A stretch of DNA of 47,369 nt, from the NCBI GenBank assembly GCA_030041515.1, contig JASHNS010000055.1:1-47369 (forward strand). Direction: 5' to 3'. A program made the position numbers and the translations under genes. Source of the stretch: Acidobacteriaceae bacterium (GTDB taxonomy: Bacteria > Acidobacteriota > Terriglobia > Terriglobales > Acidobacteriaceae). Positions 31,848 to 40,018 of this stretch are shown here, piece by piece (within the stretch, counting starts at the first letter, position 1; each line of letters begins with the position of its first letter). The notes below the pieces were generated by a model. That model was not told the origin of the DNA. It did not search any database and saw nothing but the letters and a program-made list of their open reading frames with translations.

Positions 31848-33155
31848 CTACTTCTTGGCGGGAGCAGCCGCCTTCACCCCGTTGATCGCGCTCGTCAGCA
31901 TGTCCAGCATGTCGGAGTCGATCACGTACAGCGAAGGCCCATCCGTGCGCTTCGCAATCGCGCCCTCTTTCGTCGGCTGAATCTCCACTGTCTCCACCTG
32001 CTGGCCTCCGCCCGACGTCACGATCAGCCGGATCGTCGGAGCCGTAAATCCCGTGTCTACAAACTTGTCCGCCGCCAGCGAGCGCATCGCTGACACCAGG
32101 TTCTCCACCGAGTCTCCGTCCATCTTCGTGCCCACCGACCACCACGTCGTCCCGGACCGCGTCAGAAACAGCGCCTTCGTCCCATCGTGCACCTCGATTT
32201 TGTCCGGGTCAGTGGCATAGCCGAAATCAAACAATTGCTTATTGCGGAAGCTGTCGAGATTCCTGGAAACTGCCTCGCCCACCGCGGGATCGATCTGCCA
32301 CGTCCCCGGCGCCGCGCTCGACTTCGCGTAGTAGCTCCCGTCATCTTCGCGCACTTCCATCGATTGTTTCCCGGTGCTGCCCTCCAGATCCACCTTCGCA
32401 ATCGGCTTTCCATCTGCGAACGCAGTTTCCGCCTTCTCTGGCGCAGTGGCCGGGATCCAGCGCGCGTCCACCACCTGGTTCAGCAAATCGTCCACCTGGA
32501 ATGTATCCGTGCGATACGTTTGCGGCTGCTGAATTTCCCAGCCGTGATGCGCGCGAGCGAAACGGATGGTCTGCCCTGGGCGGACCAGAGAAAAATTCGC
32601 CACCGTGTCTGCATCCACCGGAAGCAGGCGCTTGTCGCGCAGCTCGTCCACACTTTTGTCCACGCTCGCTAAGTCGTGGCTTGGCACCAGAAACACCCGC
32701 GCATCGCCCGATACCATGACATATACCCCGCCACCCGCAGGTGCCCGGTCGCCGAACGTCACGGTCGGTCCGGGACCGGATTCTTCGCCAATCTGAAGCC
32801 GAAAACCCGGATCGCTCAGTCCGTACATGCTCAGGTCCGCCGGCTTTTGCTCGATGATGCGCGCCGCATGCAGATCGCTCACCGTGGAGAGAATGCCACC
32901 GACCGTGGTGGAACTCGCCAGATACGGCCCTGACGATTGAATGTGCCACTGATTCGGCGAGCTCCGGGCCACCACGATCGCCTGCCCGCCCCTCGGCTCC
33001 AGCGTCAGTCGCTCAACAGAGGCCGGATTGACCTTCACGATGCTAGGTTCGTCCGGGTTCGCCCTCGGCGCGGATTTGTGGTGCCCTGACCACCACAGCA
33101 ACCCTCCCAGGACGAGAAGAACCACCGCTGCCGCTAGTAGACTGCGAAATCTCAT
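31848..33155 (-). CDS. DUF4340-like membrane-anchored protein of the Gld-like ABC operon
   Basis: 435 aa. One N-terminal TM (MRFRSLLAAAVVLLVLGGLLWW) anchors a periplasmic body. That body has the repeating beta layout of DUF4340: VERLTLEPRGGQAIVVARSSPNQWHIQ, PADLSMYGLSDPGFRLQIGEESG, VDELRDKRLLPVDADTVANFSLVRPG and a second copy from about residue 290. DUF4340 proteins are regularly encoded after GldG-type proteins, as here (41 bases downstream). The role is unknown; it may be an exported component of the ABC system. The C-terminus is a short Ala/Lys tail. The repeated Trp-containing strands suggest a two-domain structure. Confidence 0.86.
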   Translation of the reverse strand: MRFRSLLAAAVVLLVLGGLLWWSGHHKSAPRANPDEPSIVKVNPASVERLTLEPRGGQAIVVARSSPNQWHIQSSGPYLASSTTVGGILSTVSDLHAARIIEQKPADLSMYGLSDPGFRLQIGEESGPGPTVTFGDRAPAGGGVYVMVSGDARVFLVPSHDLASVDKSVDELRDKRLLPVDADTVANFSLVRPGQTIRFARAHHGWEIQQPQTYRTDTFQVDDLLNQVVDARWIPATAPEKAETAFADGKPIAKVDLEGSTGKQSMEVREDDGSYYAKSSAAPGTWQIDPAVGEAVSRNLDSFRNKQLFDFGYATDPDKIEVHDGTKALFLTRSGTTWWSVGTKMDGDSVENLVSAMRSLAADKFVDTGFTAPTIRLIVTSGGGQQVETVEIQPTKEGAIAKRTDGPSLYVIDSDMLDMLTSAINGVKAAAPAKK

Positions 33156-33196
33156 ATCAATTCTTCAGTGAATGATCCAAAATGCCCCGGCAGAAA

Positions 33197-34570
33197 CTAT
33201 CTCCGCTTCCACCAGATCACAATTCCCGCGATGATCACGATCAGCGGAAGGATAAACTGCGAAACCACCCGCACCAGTGTCATTTGCGCCGCTGTCATGG
33301 TGATGTGCTGGATCGCAGGCGGCTTAGGCCGGATCGAAATCAGCTCTTCATCCGAACACAGCCAGTTGATCGCGTTCGCCGCCAGATCGCCGTTGCCGTT
33401 CAGCGCCGCGACAAACTTGTTCGTCGCCCAGTCCGAGCTTCCCACCACCACGAATCGGCCCTGTTTGTTCGGCTTGTCGACGTTGTATGTTCCTGCGGCC
33501 CCCAGAACAAACGGCCCGCGCTTGTTGTTCGGATCCTTGACGTTGATTCTCGGCGAATCCAGATTCGTCGTCGCAAAGCTGGCATCCGACGAGTCGAACA
33601 GCTTCTGCACCGACACATTCGCCCCTGTGCCCAGCGTCAGAGATCGCGAATCGGGAAACCCCGTGGTGATCTGCCTCATGTTCGCAACGATCGTTTGCGA
33701 CGAATAGCTTTGCACCATCGCAACCCCGGCCCCGAGCCCCACGTACTGCCCGAGCGGGTCGAGAACCAGATCCCGATCCGCCGTCACACCCCAGCTTTGC
33801 AGCAGGGAAATCAGAGCGTCGTTGGATGCAATCGGCTGCGTCCCAAATTGCAGAGGCGCGCCCAACATGAACATCGCCCGCCCGCCGTTTTCCACGTACG
33901 CCTTGATTGCGCTCACTTCCGGCTGCAGATAGTTCGTCGTCGGTCCCGCCACCACAACCGCGGTGCAGCTGGACGGAATCGTCCCGTTCGTGACCAGATT
34001 GATCCCCTGGGTCTCGTAATTGTCGTTGGAAAGGGCCTGCTTCAGGTCGGAAAGGCCGTCCGGGCCACTGTCGTCGATCGCGTGCTCTCCGCTGCCCGTG
34101 ACAAAACAGACGCTGCGGACGTTCCCGCTGATGTCGCGAATAAACGCGCCCGTGATCCCCTGTTCATCGAAGTGCGCCGCCTGGTTGGTGCGGCCGTCCG
34201 TAGTCACTATAACCGTATTGATGTGGTCAACCCCGGCTGCTCGTGCCGCCTCCGGGTCCTTGTCCACATCCACGTATTTCACCGTCACTTTGGGCGAGAG
34301 GTTCGCATACTCGTCCAGCAGATCGCGGGCCTGTCCGAAGTTCGCGCTCACATTGAAGTAGGTGATCGTGGCATCCTGCTTCAGGCCGCCCACAATCTTC
34401 TGCGTCTCTTCTGAGAGGCTGTACCGCTTATTGGAAGTCGAGTCGTACGACTTGTTATAACGATCGGCGAGCACGTTCGCGACGACCACCACGGCCAGAA
34501 CTACAACAATGTAGACAGTTGCAAACCCCGCGTATTTCGTCTGTCTCGCTTTCAGCCACTGACTTGCCAT
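33197..34570 (-). CDS. GldG-like ABC transporter auxiliary protein
   Basis: 457 aa. An N-terminal TM (about 14-32, FATVYIVVVLAVVVVANVLA) leads to DRYNKSYDSTSNKRYSLSEETQKIV, the typical GldG start. The long exported domain (about 45-430) contains ITYFNVSANFGQARDLLDEYANLSPKVTVKYVDVDKDP and FVTGSGEHAID, both characteristic of this family (PF09822-type). A C-terminal TM (FILPLIVIIAGIVIWW) ends in KRR. GldG with GldA and GldF is required for gliding in Flavobacterium, but homologues occur widely in non-gliding bacteria. It starts 6 bases after the permease stop, so the genes form one operon. Confidence 0.9.
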   Translation of the reverse strand: MASQWLKARQTKYAGFATVYIVVVLAVVVVANVLADRYNKSYDSTSNKRYSLSEETQKIVGGLKQDATITYFNVSANFGQARDLLDEYANLSPKVTVKYVDVDKDPEAARAAGVDHINTVIVTTDGRTNQAAHFDEQGITGAFIRDISGNVRSVCFVTGSGEHAIDDSGPDGLSDLKQALSNDNYETQGINLVTNGTIPSSCTAVVVAGPTTNYLQPEVSAIKAYVENGGRAMFMLGAPLQFGTQPIASNDALISLLQSWGVTADRDLVLDPLGQYVGLGAGVAMVQSYSSQTIVANMRQITTGFPDSRSLTLGTGANVSVQKLFDSSDASFATTNLDSPRINVKDPNNKRGPFVLGAAGTYNVDKPNKQGRFVVVGSSDWATNKFVAALNGNGDLAANAINWLCSDEELISIRPKPPAIQHITMTAAQMTLVRVVSQFILPLIVIIAGIVIWWKRR

Positions 34571-34576
34571 TCCTGG

Positions 34577-35344
34577 TTATGACCTCCAGCGCAGGGATTC
34601 CAGCGACCGCGCGGTCAGGAAGAGCCCCATGAAGATGACGCTCAGGTAGTAAATGCTGTCCTTCGACGAAAGCACTCCGCGGCCGAAGGACTCAAAGTGC
34701 GTGATGATCGACAGGTAGGCCAGGACCTGGGCCCAGCCCGCCGGATTAAAGCTGCTCACCCAGGAGAAAACCCACAGCAGCAGGCATGCCGCGAACGTTC
34801 CCGCCCCCGCAATAATCTGGTTCCGCGTCAGCGTCGAAATAAACGTTCCCAGCGCCAGCAGCGCCGCGCCCTGCAGCACGATGCCCAGATACGCGATCGC
34901 CAGCGGCCTCCAGTCCGGATGCCCGTAGATAAACAGAAAGCAGAAGCTGATTCCCGAATAAAATACCAGCCAGCAATACAGAATCGTCGCCGCGAACCAC
35001 TTGCCGAGAATCACTTCCATATCCCGGACCGGTGACGTCGTCAGCAGCTCAATCGTCCCGTTGCGCTTCTCCTCCGCAAACAGCCGCATCGAGATCAGCG
35101 GAATAAAAAAGATGCCGATGAAGCTGGCGTTGGCCAGCAGCGGCCGGATGATCTCCTCGTTGATATTCGTCGGCGCGATTCTCCCCATCATCTGTAGTTC
35201 CATGCTCTGCAAAAGAAAGCTCTGCAGATAAACCCAGAAGAAATATCCGAAGATCAGGCTGTACAGCGTGACCAGCAGCCACGCCACCGGCGAAGTGAAG
35301 TAACTGCCGAGCTCCCGTCGGCAAACAATCCAGGCATTTCTCAT
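34577..35344 (-). CDS. ABC-2-type permease, GldF-like
   Basis: 255 aa with six hydrophobic segments, starting MRNAWIVCRRELGSYFTSPVAWLLVTLYSLIFGYFF. The EEKRNGTIELLTTSPVRDMEVILGKW segment is the signature of ABC-2 permeases. The ATG at 35344 overlaps the TGA of the ATPase gene by four bases (ATGA), a sign of translational coupling; a longer upstream frame overlaps the ATPase gene and is not real. It pairs with the ATPase to form the membrane channel. The transported substrate is unknown. Confidence 0.92.
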   Translation of the reverse strand: MRNAWIVCRRELGSYFTSPVAWLLVTLYSLIFGYFFWVYLQSFLLQSMELQMMGRIAPTNINEEIIRPLLANASFIGIFFIPLISMRLFAEEKRNGTIELLTTSPVRDMEVILGKWFAATILYCWLVFYSGISFCFLFIYGHPDWRPLAIAYLGIVLQGAALLALGTFISTLTRNQIIAGAGTFAACLLLWVFSWVSSFNPAGWAQVLAYLSIITHFESFGRGVLSSKDSIYYLSVIFMGLFLTARSLESLRWRS

Positions 35345-36330
35345 GCGTTGTTCTCCGGAGTAGCGGAGGTCGACGCGGCAGCCGATTCCGCGCCCGTAAG
35401 CTGCAGGAAGATTTCCTCCAGGCTCATCGCCGCCGGCCGAAGCTCGTTCAGATCCCACCCCGCTTCCACCACCAGGCGCGCCAGATCCCCTCGCACCAGC
35501 CTGCCCTTGTCGCTCTCGACTTCAAAAACCGCGGCGTTCGCCTGCTGGTCACGGCAGACCACACGGCTCACCCCAGCCACCTGTTCCAGCCGCTCCTGGA
35601 TTGACGGAGCCGAAAACGCCCCCGTCCGCGCTGCGATATCAATCAAAATGGATTCGACACCGCGAAACCGAGCCTGCAGGTTTTCGACAGAATCCGTCGC
35701 CACCAGCTTGCCCTTGTTAATAATGATCACCTGCTCGCACGTCTGCTCCACTTCCGGCAGAATGTGCGTGCTCAGAATGATCGTGTGCTCGCCTGCCAGG
35801 CTCCGGATCAGTTCGCGCGTCTCGATAATCTGCCGCGGATCCAGCCCTGCCGTCGGCTCGTCCAGTATCAGCACGTCGGGATTGTGAATGATTGCCTGCG
35901 CCAGCCCCACGCGCTGCCGATACCCCTTCGACAGCTTGCCCATCAGCTTGTGCTTCACATCACCCACGGCGCACCGCTCGCACACAAAAGCCACGCGCCG
36001 GTTCAGTTCCTCGCCGGACAGGCCCTTGAGCTGTCCCACAAAGCGCAGATAGTCCACCGTCTCCATCTCCAGATAGAGCGGCGGCGTCTCCGGCAGGTAT
36101 CCGATGTGCCTGCGCGCCTCCAGCGGCTGTGTGAGAACGTCGAATCCCGCCACCGTCGCCTCGCCCGCCGTCGGCGGGAAGAAGCAGGTCAGCATGCGCA
36201 TCGTCGTCGTTTTTCCCGCGCCGTTCGGCCCGAGGAAACCGACAATCTGCCCTTTGCTGACGGAAAAGGAAATGTGGTCGACGGCAGTCGTGCGGGCGTA
36301 CTTCTTGGTCAGGTCGTGAACTGTAATCAT
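35341..36330 (-). CDS. ABC transporter ATP-binding protein, GldA-like
   Basis: 329 aa. Walker A GPNGAGKTT (34-42), signature LSKGYRQ (133-139), Walker B LILDEP (154-159), and H-loop STHILPEVE. A roughly 90-residue C-terminal extension (from VESILIDIAARTGAFSAPSIQE) is typical of GldA/NatA-type ATPases paired with ABC-2 permeases. It is the first gene of a four-gene run: ATPase, permease, GldG-like, DUF4340-like. A candidate promoter lies at 36454-36482. The palindrome ACTGATCAGT (36335-36344) is five bases before the start codon and could affect translation or bind a repressor. No ribosome site is clear. Confidence 0.95.
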   Translation of the reverse strand: MITVHDLTKKYARTTAVDHISFSVSKGQIVGFLGPNGAGKTTTMRMLTCFFPPTAGEATVAGFDVLTQPLEARRHIGYLPETPPLYLEMETVDYLRFVGQLKGLSGEELNRRVAFVCERCAVGDVKHKLMGKLSKGYRQRVGLAQAIIHNPDVLILDEPTAGLDPRQIIETRELIRSLAGEHTIILSTHILPEVEQTCEQVIIINKGKLVATDSVENLQARFRGVESILIDIAARTGAFSAPSIQERLEQVAGVSRVVCRDQQANAAVFEVESDKGRLVRGDLARLVVEAGWDLNELRPAAMSLEEIFLQLTGAESAAASTSATPENNA

Positions 36331-36453
36331 GTCTGACTGATCAGTTGGACTCCCCGGTGATTAAGTCGTCATCAACAGCAACCGTGCTGCGGCCCAATTC
36401 GGCGCAACGAGCCGCGAACACCCTGCTGCCGCCAGTGGGAGAGTCACCACCAT

Positions 36454-36482
36454 GCTAAAACATCGCCGAACCGCGGTGTCAA
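36454..36482 (-). promoter_or_regulatory. Candidate promoter of the Gld-like ABC operon
   Basis: On the minus strand a consensus TTGACA (36482-36477), a 17-base spacer and a weak TTTAGC (36459-36454). The leader would be about 115 bases. The weak -10 box keeps confidence modest. The 296-base gap up to the aldehyde dehydrogenase also holds a hairpin repeat copy. Confidence 0.4.
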
Positions 36483-36511
36483 TGCAACCAACCGGGCAGC
36501 GAAATAACTTC

Positions 36512-36578
36512 GGGTGCCCCACAACCCGGCCTGAGCGAAGTCGAATGGCTCTGCGGGTATTCGCAGATGTGGGGGACC
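36512..36578. repeat. GGGTGCCCC intergenic hairpin, long-spaced copy
   Basis: The arm GGTGCCCCACA (36513-36523) and the arm TGTGGGGGACC (36568-36578) are complementary at 10 of 11 positions, with 44 bases between. The spacer contains CCTGAGCGAAGTCGAATGG. It lies between the aldehyde dehydrogenase stop and the ABC operon promoter. Confidence 0.55.
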
Positions 36579-36626
36579 ACGATCCGCATCAGGGGCAGCG
36601 GCACGACGGACAACCCCCGCAGGACT

Positions 36627-38117
36627 CTATTCCCCCGTGTCGATCTGTGCCCGCTGCAGCTTGTCCGAGTAATCCACGTACACCGCTTTCCACGTCGTGA
36701 AGAACTCGATGGCCCCGATCCCGCCCTCGCGATGTCCGTTGCCCGTCTGCTTCACCCCGCCGAATGGCAAATGCACCTCCGCCCCAATCGTCGGCGCGTT
36801 CACATACGTGATGCCCGCCTCCAGATCCCGCATTGCCTTGAACGCCAGATTCACATTCCGCGTGTAGATTGCTGTCGACAGCCCATACGGAATATCGTTC
36901 GCGATCTCGATGGCGTCGTCGATGCCCGAGCATTCCAGCACGCTCACAACCGGACCGAACACCTCTTCCTGCGCGATCCGCATCTTCGCGGTAACCCCGG
37001 CCACCACAGTTGGCGCAAAGAAATGCCCCTGCGCAAAAGCGCCGTCCGTGAGAGCCTGCCCGCCGGTCACGATCTGCGCGCCCTCTTCCTGCGCGATCCT
37101 GCAGTATTGCGTCGACGTCTCAATCTGTGCCGCGTTCACCTGCGGCCCCATCTGGACTTGTTCATCCAGTCCGTCGCCCACCTTCAGCGCCTTCGCCCGC
37201 GCCGCCAGCTTCTCCGTGAATTCCTTCGCCACGCCCCGCTGCACAATAATCCGGCTCGTCGCCGTACACCGCTGTCCCGTCGTCCCGAACGCTCCCCACA
37301 GCGCGCCGTCCAGCGCCAGATCGAGATTGGCATCGTCCATCACGATCATCGCGTTCTTCCCGCCCATCTCCAGCGAGCACGGCTTGTACAGCCCCGCTGC
37401 CGTCTGCCCCACAATCCTCCCCACTTCCGACGATCCCGTAAACGAAATCGCCCGCACCAGCGGATGCTCCACCAGCGGCGTCCCCACCTGCGATCCCGAT
37501 CCCGTCACCACATTCACCACCCCCGCCGGCAATCCCGCATCCATCAGCGCCTGCGCCAGGTTCAGCGTCGACAAAGGTGTGTCGTTCGCCGGCTTGATCA
37601 CGCACGTATTCCCGCAAACCAGCGCGGCCAGCAGCTTCCACGACGGAATCGCCATCGGGAAATTCCACGGCGTGATCATCCCGCACACGCCCACCGGCAT
37701 CCGCACCGTCATCGCGAATTTGTTCTGCAGTTCCGACGGCGTGGTATGGCCAAACAGCCTCCGCCCTTCGCCGGCCATATAGAAAGCGCAGTCGATCGCT
37801 TCCTGCACGTCCCCGCGCGTCTCCACCAGGACCTTTCCCATCTCCCGCGTCATGTCCCGGGCGTACTGCTCTTTCCGCTGTTCCAGCAGCAGGCCGGCGC
37901 GCAGCAAAATATCCGCGCGCTTCGGCGCGGGTGTCAGCCGCCAGCTTTTGAACGCTTCGGCGGCGGCCTTCACGGCCAAATCCACATCCTCGCGCCCGGA
38001 AGCCTGGAATTCACCCACGACATCATCGTGTCGCGCGGGATTGATATTGGAAAATGTCTTGCTGGTGCGGGCAGGGACGAACTTGCCCCCGATCAGATTC
38101 AGATAAGTCTTTGCCAT
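36627..38117 (-). CDS. NAD(P)-dependent aldehyde dehydrogenase
   Basis: 496 aa from the ATG at 38117; a GTG nine codons upstream is an alternative. The ALDH superfamily oxidises aldehydes to acids through a Cys thiohemiacetal. Visible residues are PWNFP (Asn152), IKPA (Lys175), SFTGSSEVGR (cofactor loop), LEMGGKNA (general base Glu250) and GTTGQRCTATSR (nucleophile Cys284). FGTTGQRCTATSR and the close of GGVKQTGNGHREGG resemble alpha-ketoglutarate-semialdehyde dehydrogenases of sugar-acid breakdown. This would fit a saprophyte, but succinate- or aminoadipate-semialdehyde enzymes are also possible. It stands between a repeat-bearing gap and the one-TM protein gene. AGGAG lies ten bases before the ATG. 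Confidence 0.92.
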   Translation of the reverse strand: MAKTYLNLIGGKFVPARTSKTFSNINPARHDDVVGEFQASGREDVDLAVKAAAEAFKSWRLTPAPKRADILLRAGLLLEQRKEQYARDMTREMGKVLVETRGDVQEAIDCAFYMAGEGRRLFGHTTPSELQNKFAMTVRMPVGVCGMITPWNFPMAIPSWKLLAALVCGNTCVIKPANDTPLSTLNLAQALMDAGLPAGVVNVVTGSGSQVGTPLVEHPLVRAISFTGSSEVGRIVGQTAAGLYKPCSLEMGGKNAMIVMDDANLDLALDGALWGAFGTTGQRCTATSRIIVQRGVAKEFTEKLAARAKALKVGDGLDEQVQMGPQVNAAQIETSTQYCRIAQEEGAQIVTGGQALTDGAFAQGHFFAPTVVAGVTAKMRIAQEEVFGPVVSVLECSGIDDAIEIANDIPYGLSTAIYTRNVNLAFKAMRDLEAGITYVNAPTIGAEVHLPFGGVKQTGNGHREGGIGAIEFFTTWKAVYVDYSDKLQRAQIDTGE

Positions 38118-38231
38118 CGATGAAGTGCTCCTGGAAGAAAACACTTCAGCATAGCGGAAACAGGAGCGAGCCGTCTCGGCGCTGCGCTTCGCCCAGGCTG
38201 CCTGCGGCTCGCTGTGTCGTGGGGGAGGGCC

Positions 38232-38702
38232 TCAGTGGTCGGACACGTCCGCCGACAGAATCCGCGGCCCCTCAGGTTCTTGTATCTGCGCATTCTGTTC
38301 CGCGGTAATGAACACCTTGAACCGTTTGAACGCGGTGACCGTATTCAGTTCGGCCTGCTCGTGCTGGTTCACCCGCAGTTGCCCTGCGTTCTGGGCGACC
38401 TTGTCCGGAGGCTGAATCCAGACCACGTAGACATTCTCCGCTGGAGTGAGGGAACTGGCCGGCGCAAGGTTCTCCGCCTTGATATCCAGCGCGGTGTTGC
38501 CGTTGTCCCCCTTCTTGATCTGGATCGTCGCGGTGGCCCCCGGCGTACTCGTTCCAGCCATCATTTGCACCTTCCGGGGTCCGCCGAACGGCCAAATGAA
38601 CGCGAGACAAAGGAGCAACGGGGCCGCGCCATACAGGCGAGCCTGACGGTACTGCGATCTCCGGCGCTCGACGCCGGAAACACCTAAACGGCTGAGATTC
38701 AC
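38232..38702 (-). CDS. One-TM protein with anti-sigma-factor-like (RskA-type) C-terminal domain
   Basis: 156 aa from the GTG at 38702, with GGGAG at about nine bases; longer frames upstream have no coding character. A basic N-terminus (RRRSQYRQARLY) is followed by a TM segment (GAAPLLLCLAFIWPFGG, about 25-41) and an exported domain: TATIQIKKGDNGNTALDIKAENLAP, NVYVVWIQPPDKVAQNAGQL and FKVFITAEQNAQIQEPEGPRIL. The YVVW...G-x-L...V-x-x-T-x-E-x...P-x-GP pattern resembles the extracytoplasmic domain of RskA-like anti-sigma factors. The N-terminal part is too short to hold a usual zinc anti-sigma domain and no sigma-factor gene is adjacent, so regulation is only a guess. It is divergent from mreB, with 200 bases between. 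Confidence 0.62.
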   Translation of the reverse strand: MNLSRLGVSGVERRRSQYRQARLYGAAPLLLCLAFIWPFGGPRKVQMMAGTSTPGATATIQIKKGDNGNTALDIKAENLAPASSLTPAENVYVVWIQPPDKVAQNAGQLRVNQHEQAELNTVTAFKRFKVFITAEQNAQIQEPEGPRILSADVSDH

Positions 38703-38902
38703 GGTTACATTCTCCCTGGCACACTTAGATGGCAAAACACCCCTCCGCTGTTTCCAGCCTCTGCAGCCCGCGCCATTCCGGCCCCCCGGCTGCGAGGGGG
38801 TACACAACACTGCACTTTCGTGGGATTTCCGCTTGCAGACTGCGTCGCCCGGCCACTATTGGCCTTACAATAAGGTCGAGTTCCCACGGAAATTGCTCCC
38901 TC

Positions 38903-39967
38903 ATGTCCTCGAACGGATTTCAGCCGCGCTCTTCGCGATCGCACGGGTTGCGGTCGCTGTTCAGTGTCTTCTCCAACGACCTCGCTATCGACCTCGGCAC
39001 GGCCAACACGCTCGTCTACGCGGCCAGCAAGGGCATTGTCGTCAACGAACCCTCCATCGTTGCCATCAACAAAAACACCGGCGAGGTGGAAGCGGTCGGC
39101 AAAGAGGCCAAGGAGATGCTCGGCCGCACGCCCGGCAATATCGTCGCCATCAAGCCCATGAAGGACGGCGTCATCGCCGACTTCAAAGTCACCGAGAAGA
39201 TGCTCAACTATTTCATCCAGAAGGCCCACAACCGCAAGATGATGGTGCATCCGCGCATCGTCATCGGCGTCCCTTCTGAGATCACCCAGGTCGAAAAACG
39301 CGCCGTCGAGGATTCCGCTTACCGCGCCAAGGCCAGTGAGGTCTTCCTCGTCGAGCAGGCCATGGTCGCCGCTATCGGCGCCGGTCTTCCCATCACCGAG
39401 CCCAGCGGCAACATGGTTGTCGATATCGGCGGTGGCACCACCGACATCGCCGTCATCTCCCTCTCCGGCATCGTCTATTCCCGGTCTCTCCGCATGGCCG
39501 GCAATCAGATGGACGAGGCCATCATGAACTACCTCAAGCGGAAATATAACCTCCTCATTGGCGAGCGCACCGCCGAGCAGATCAAGATGGAGCTGGGTTC
39601 CGCTTATCCCCTCGACAAGCCCCTCACCATGGAGATCAAGGGCCGCAATCTCATCGAAGGCGTGCCCAAAACCATCACCATCGACGACAGCGAGATCCGT
39701 GAGGCCCTCGGTGAGTGCATCTCGACCATCCTCAACGGCATTCGCGTTGCCCTCGAGCGCACCCCCCCGGAACTCAGCGCCGACATCAGCGATCGCGGCA
39801 TTGTCCTCACCGGCGGCGGCGCCCTCATCAAGAACCTCGACAAGCGCATTCGTGAGGAAACCGGCCTGCCCGTCTCCATTGCCGACGATCCCCTCGCCAG
39901 TGTCGTGCTGGGAACCGGGAAGATGCTGAGCGATTTCCGGTTGCTCCGGAAGATCAAGATCGACTGA
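38903..39967 (+). CDS. mreB: Rod-shape-determining actin homologue MreB
   Basis: 354 aa from the ATG at 38903. Core starts FSNDLAIDLGTANTLVY (phosphate-1 loop, about 24-39); then VVDIGGGTTDIAVISLSG (phosphate-2) and ISDRGIVLTGGGALIKNLD (adenosine motif) follow. MreB filaments guide peptidoglycan synthesis along the side wall. About 20 residues rich in Ser and Arg precede the usual start (GFQPRSSRSHGLRSLFSV); a short amphipathic N-terminal helix of this type can bind the membrane. The longer frame upstream is not supported. A TACAAT -10-like box lies at 38866-38871 with no clear -35 box. It is followed by mreC 51 bases later. Confidence 0.96.
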   Translation: MSSNGFQPRSSRSHGLRSLFSVFSNDLAIDLGTANTLVYAASKGIVVNEPSIVAINKNTGEVEAVGKEAKEMLGRTPGNIVAIKPMKDGVIADFKVTEKMLNYFIQKAHNRKMMVHPRIVIGVPSEITQVEKRAVEDSAYRAKASEVFLVEQAMVAAIGAGLPITEPSGNMVVDIGGGTTDIAVISLSGIVYSRSLRMAGNQMDEAIMNYLKRKYNLLIGERTAEQIKMELGSAYPLDKPLTMEIKGRNLIEGVPKTITIDDSEIREALGECISTILNGIRVALERTPPELSADISDRGIVLTGGGALIKNLDKRIREETGLPVSIADDPLASVVLGTGKMLSDFRLLRKIKID

Positions 39968-40018
39968 TGCGCGGCCGTCGCCCTGTGCGAATTGGGCCAT
40001 ACGCCCGGCCCTGATTTC

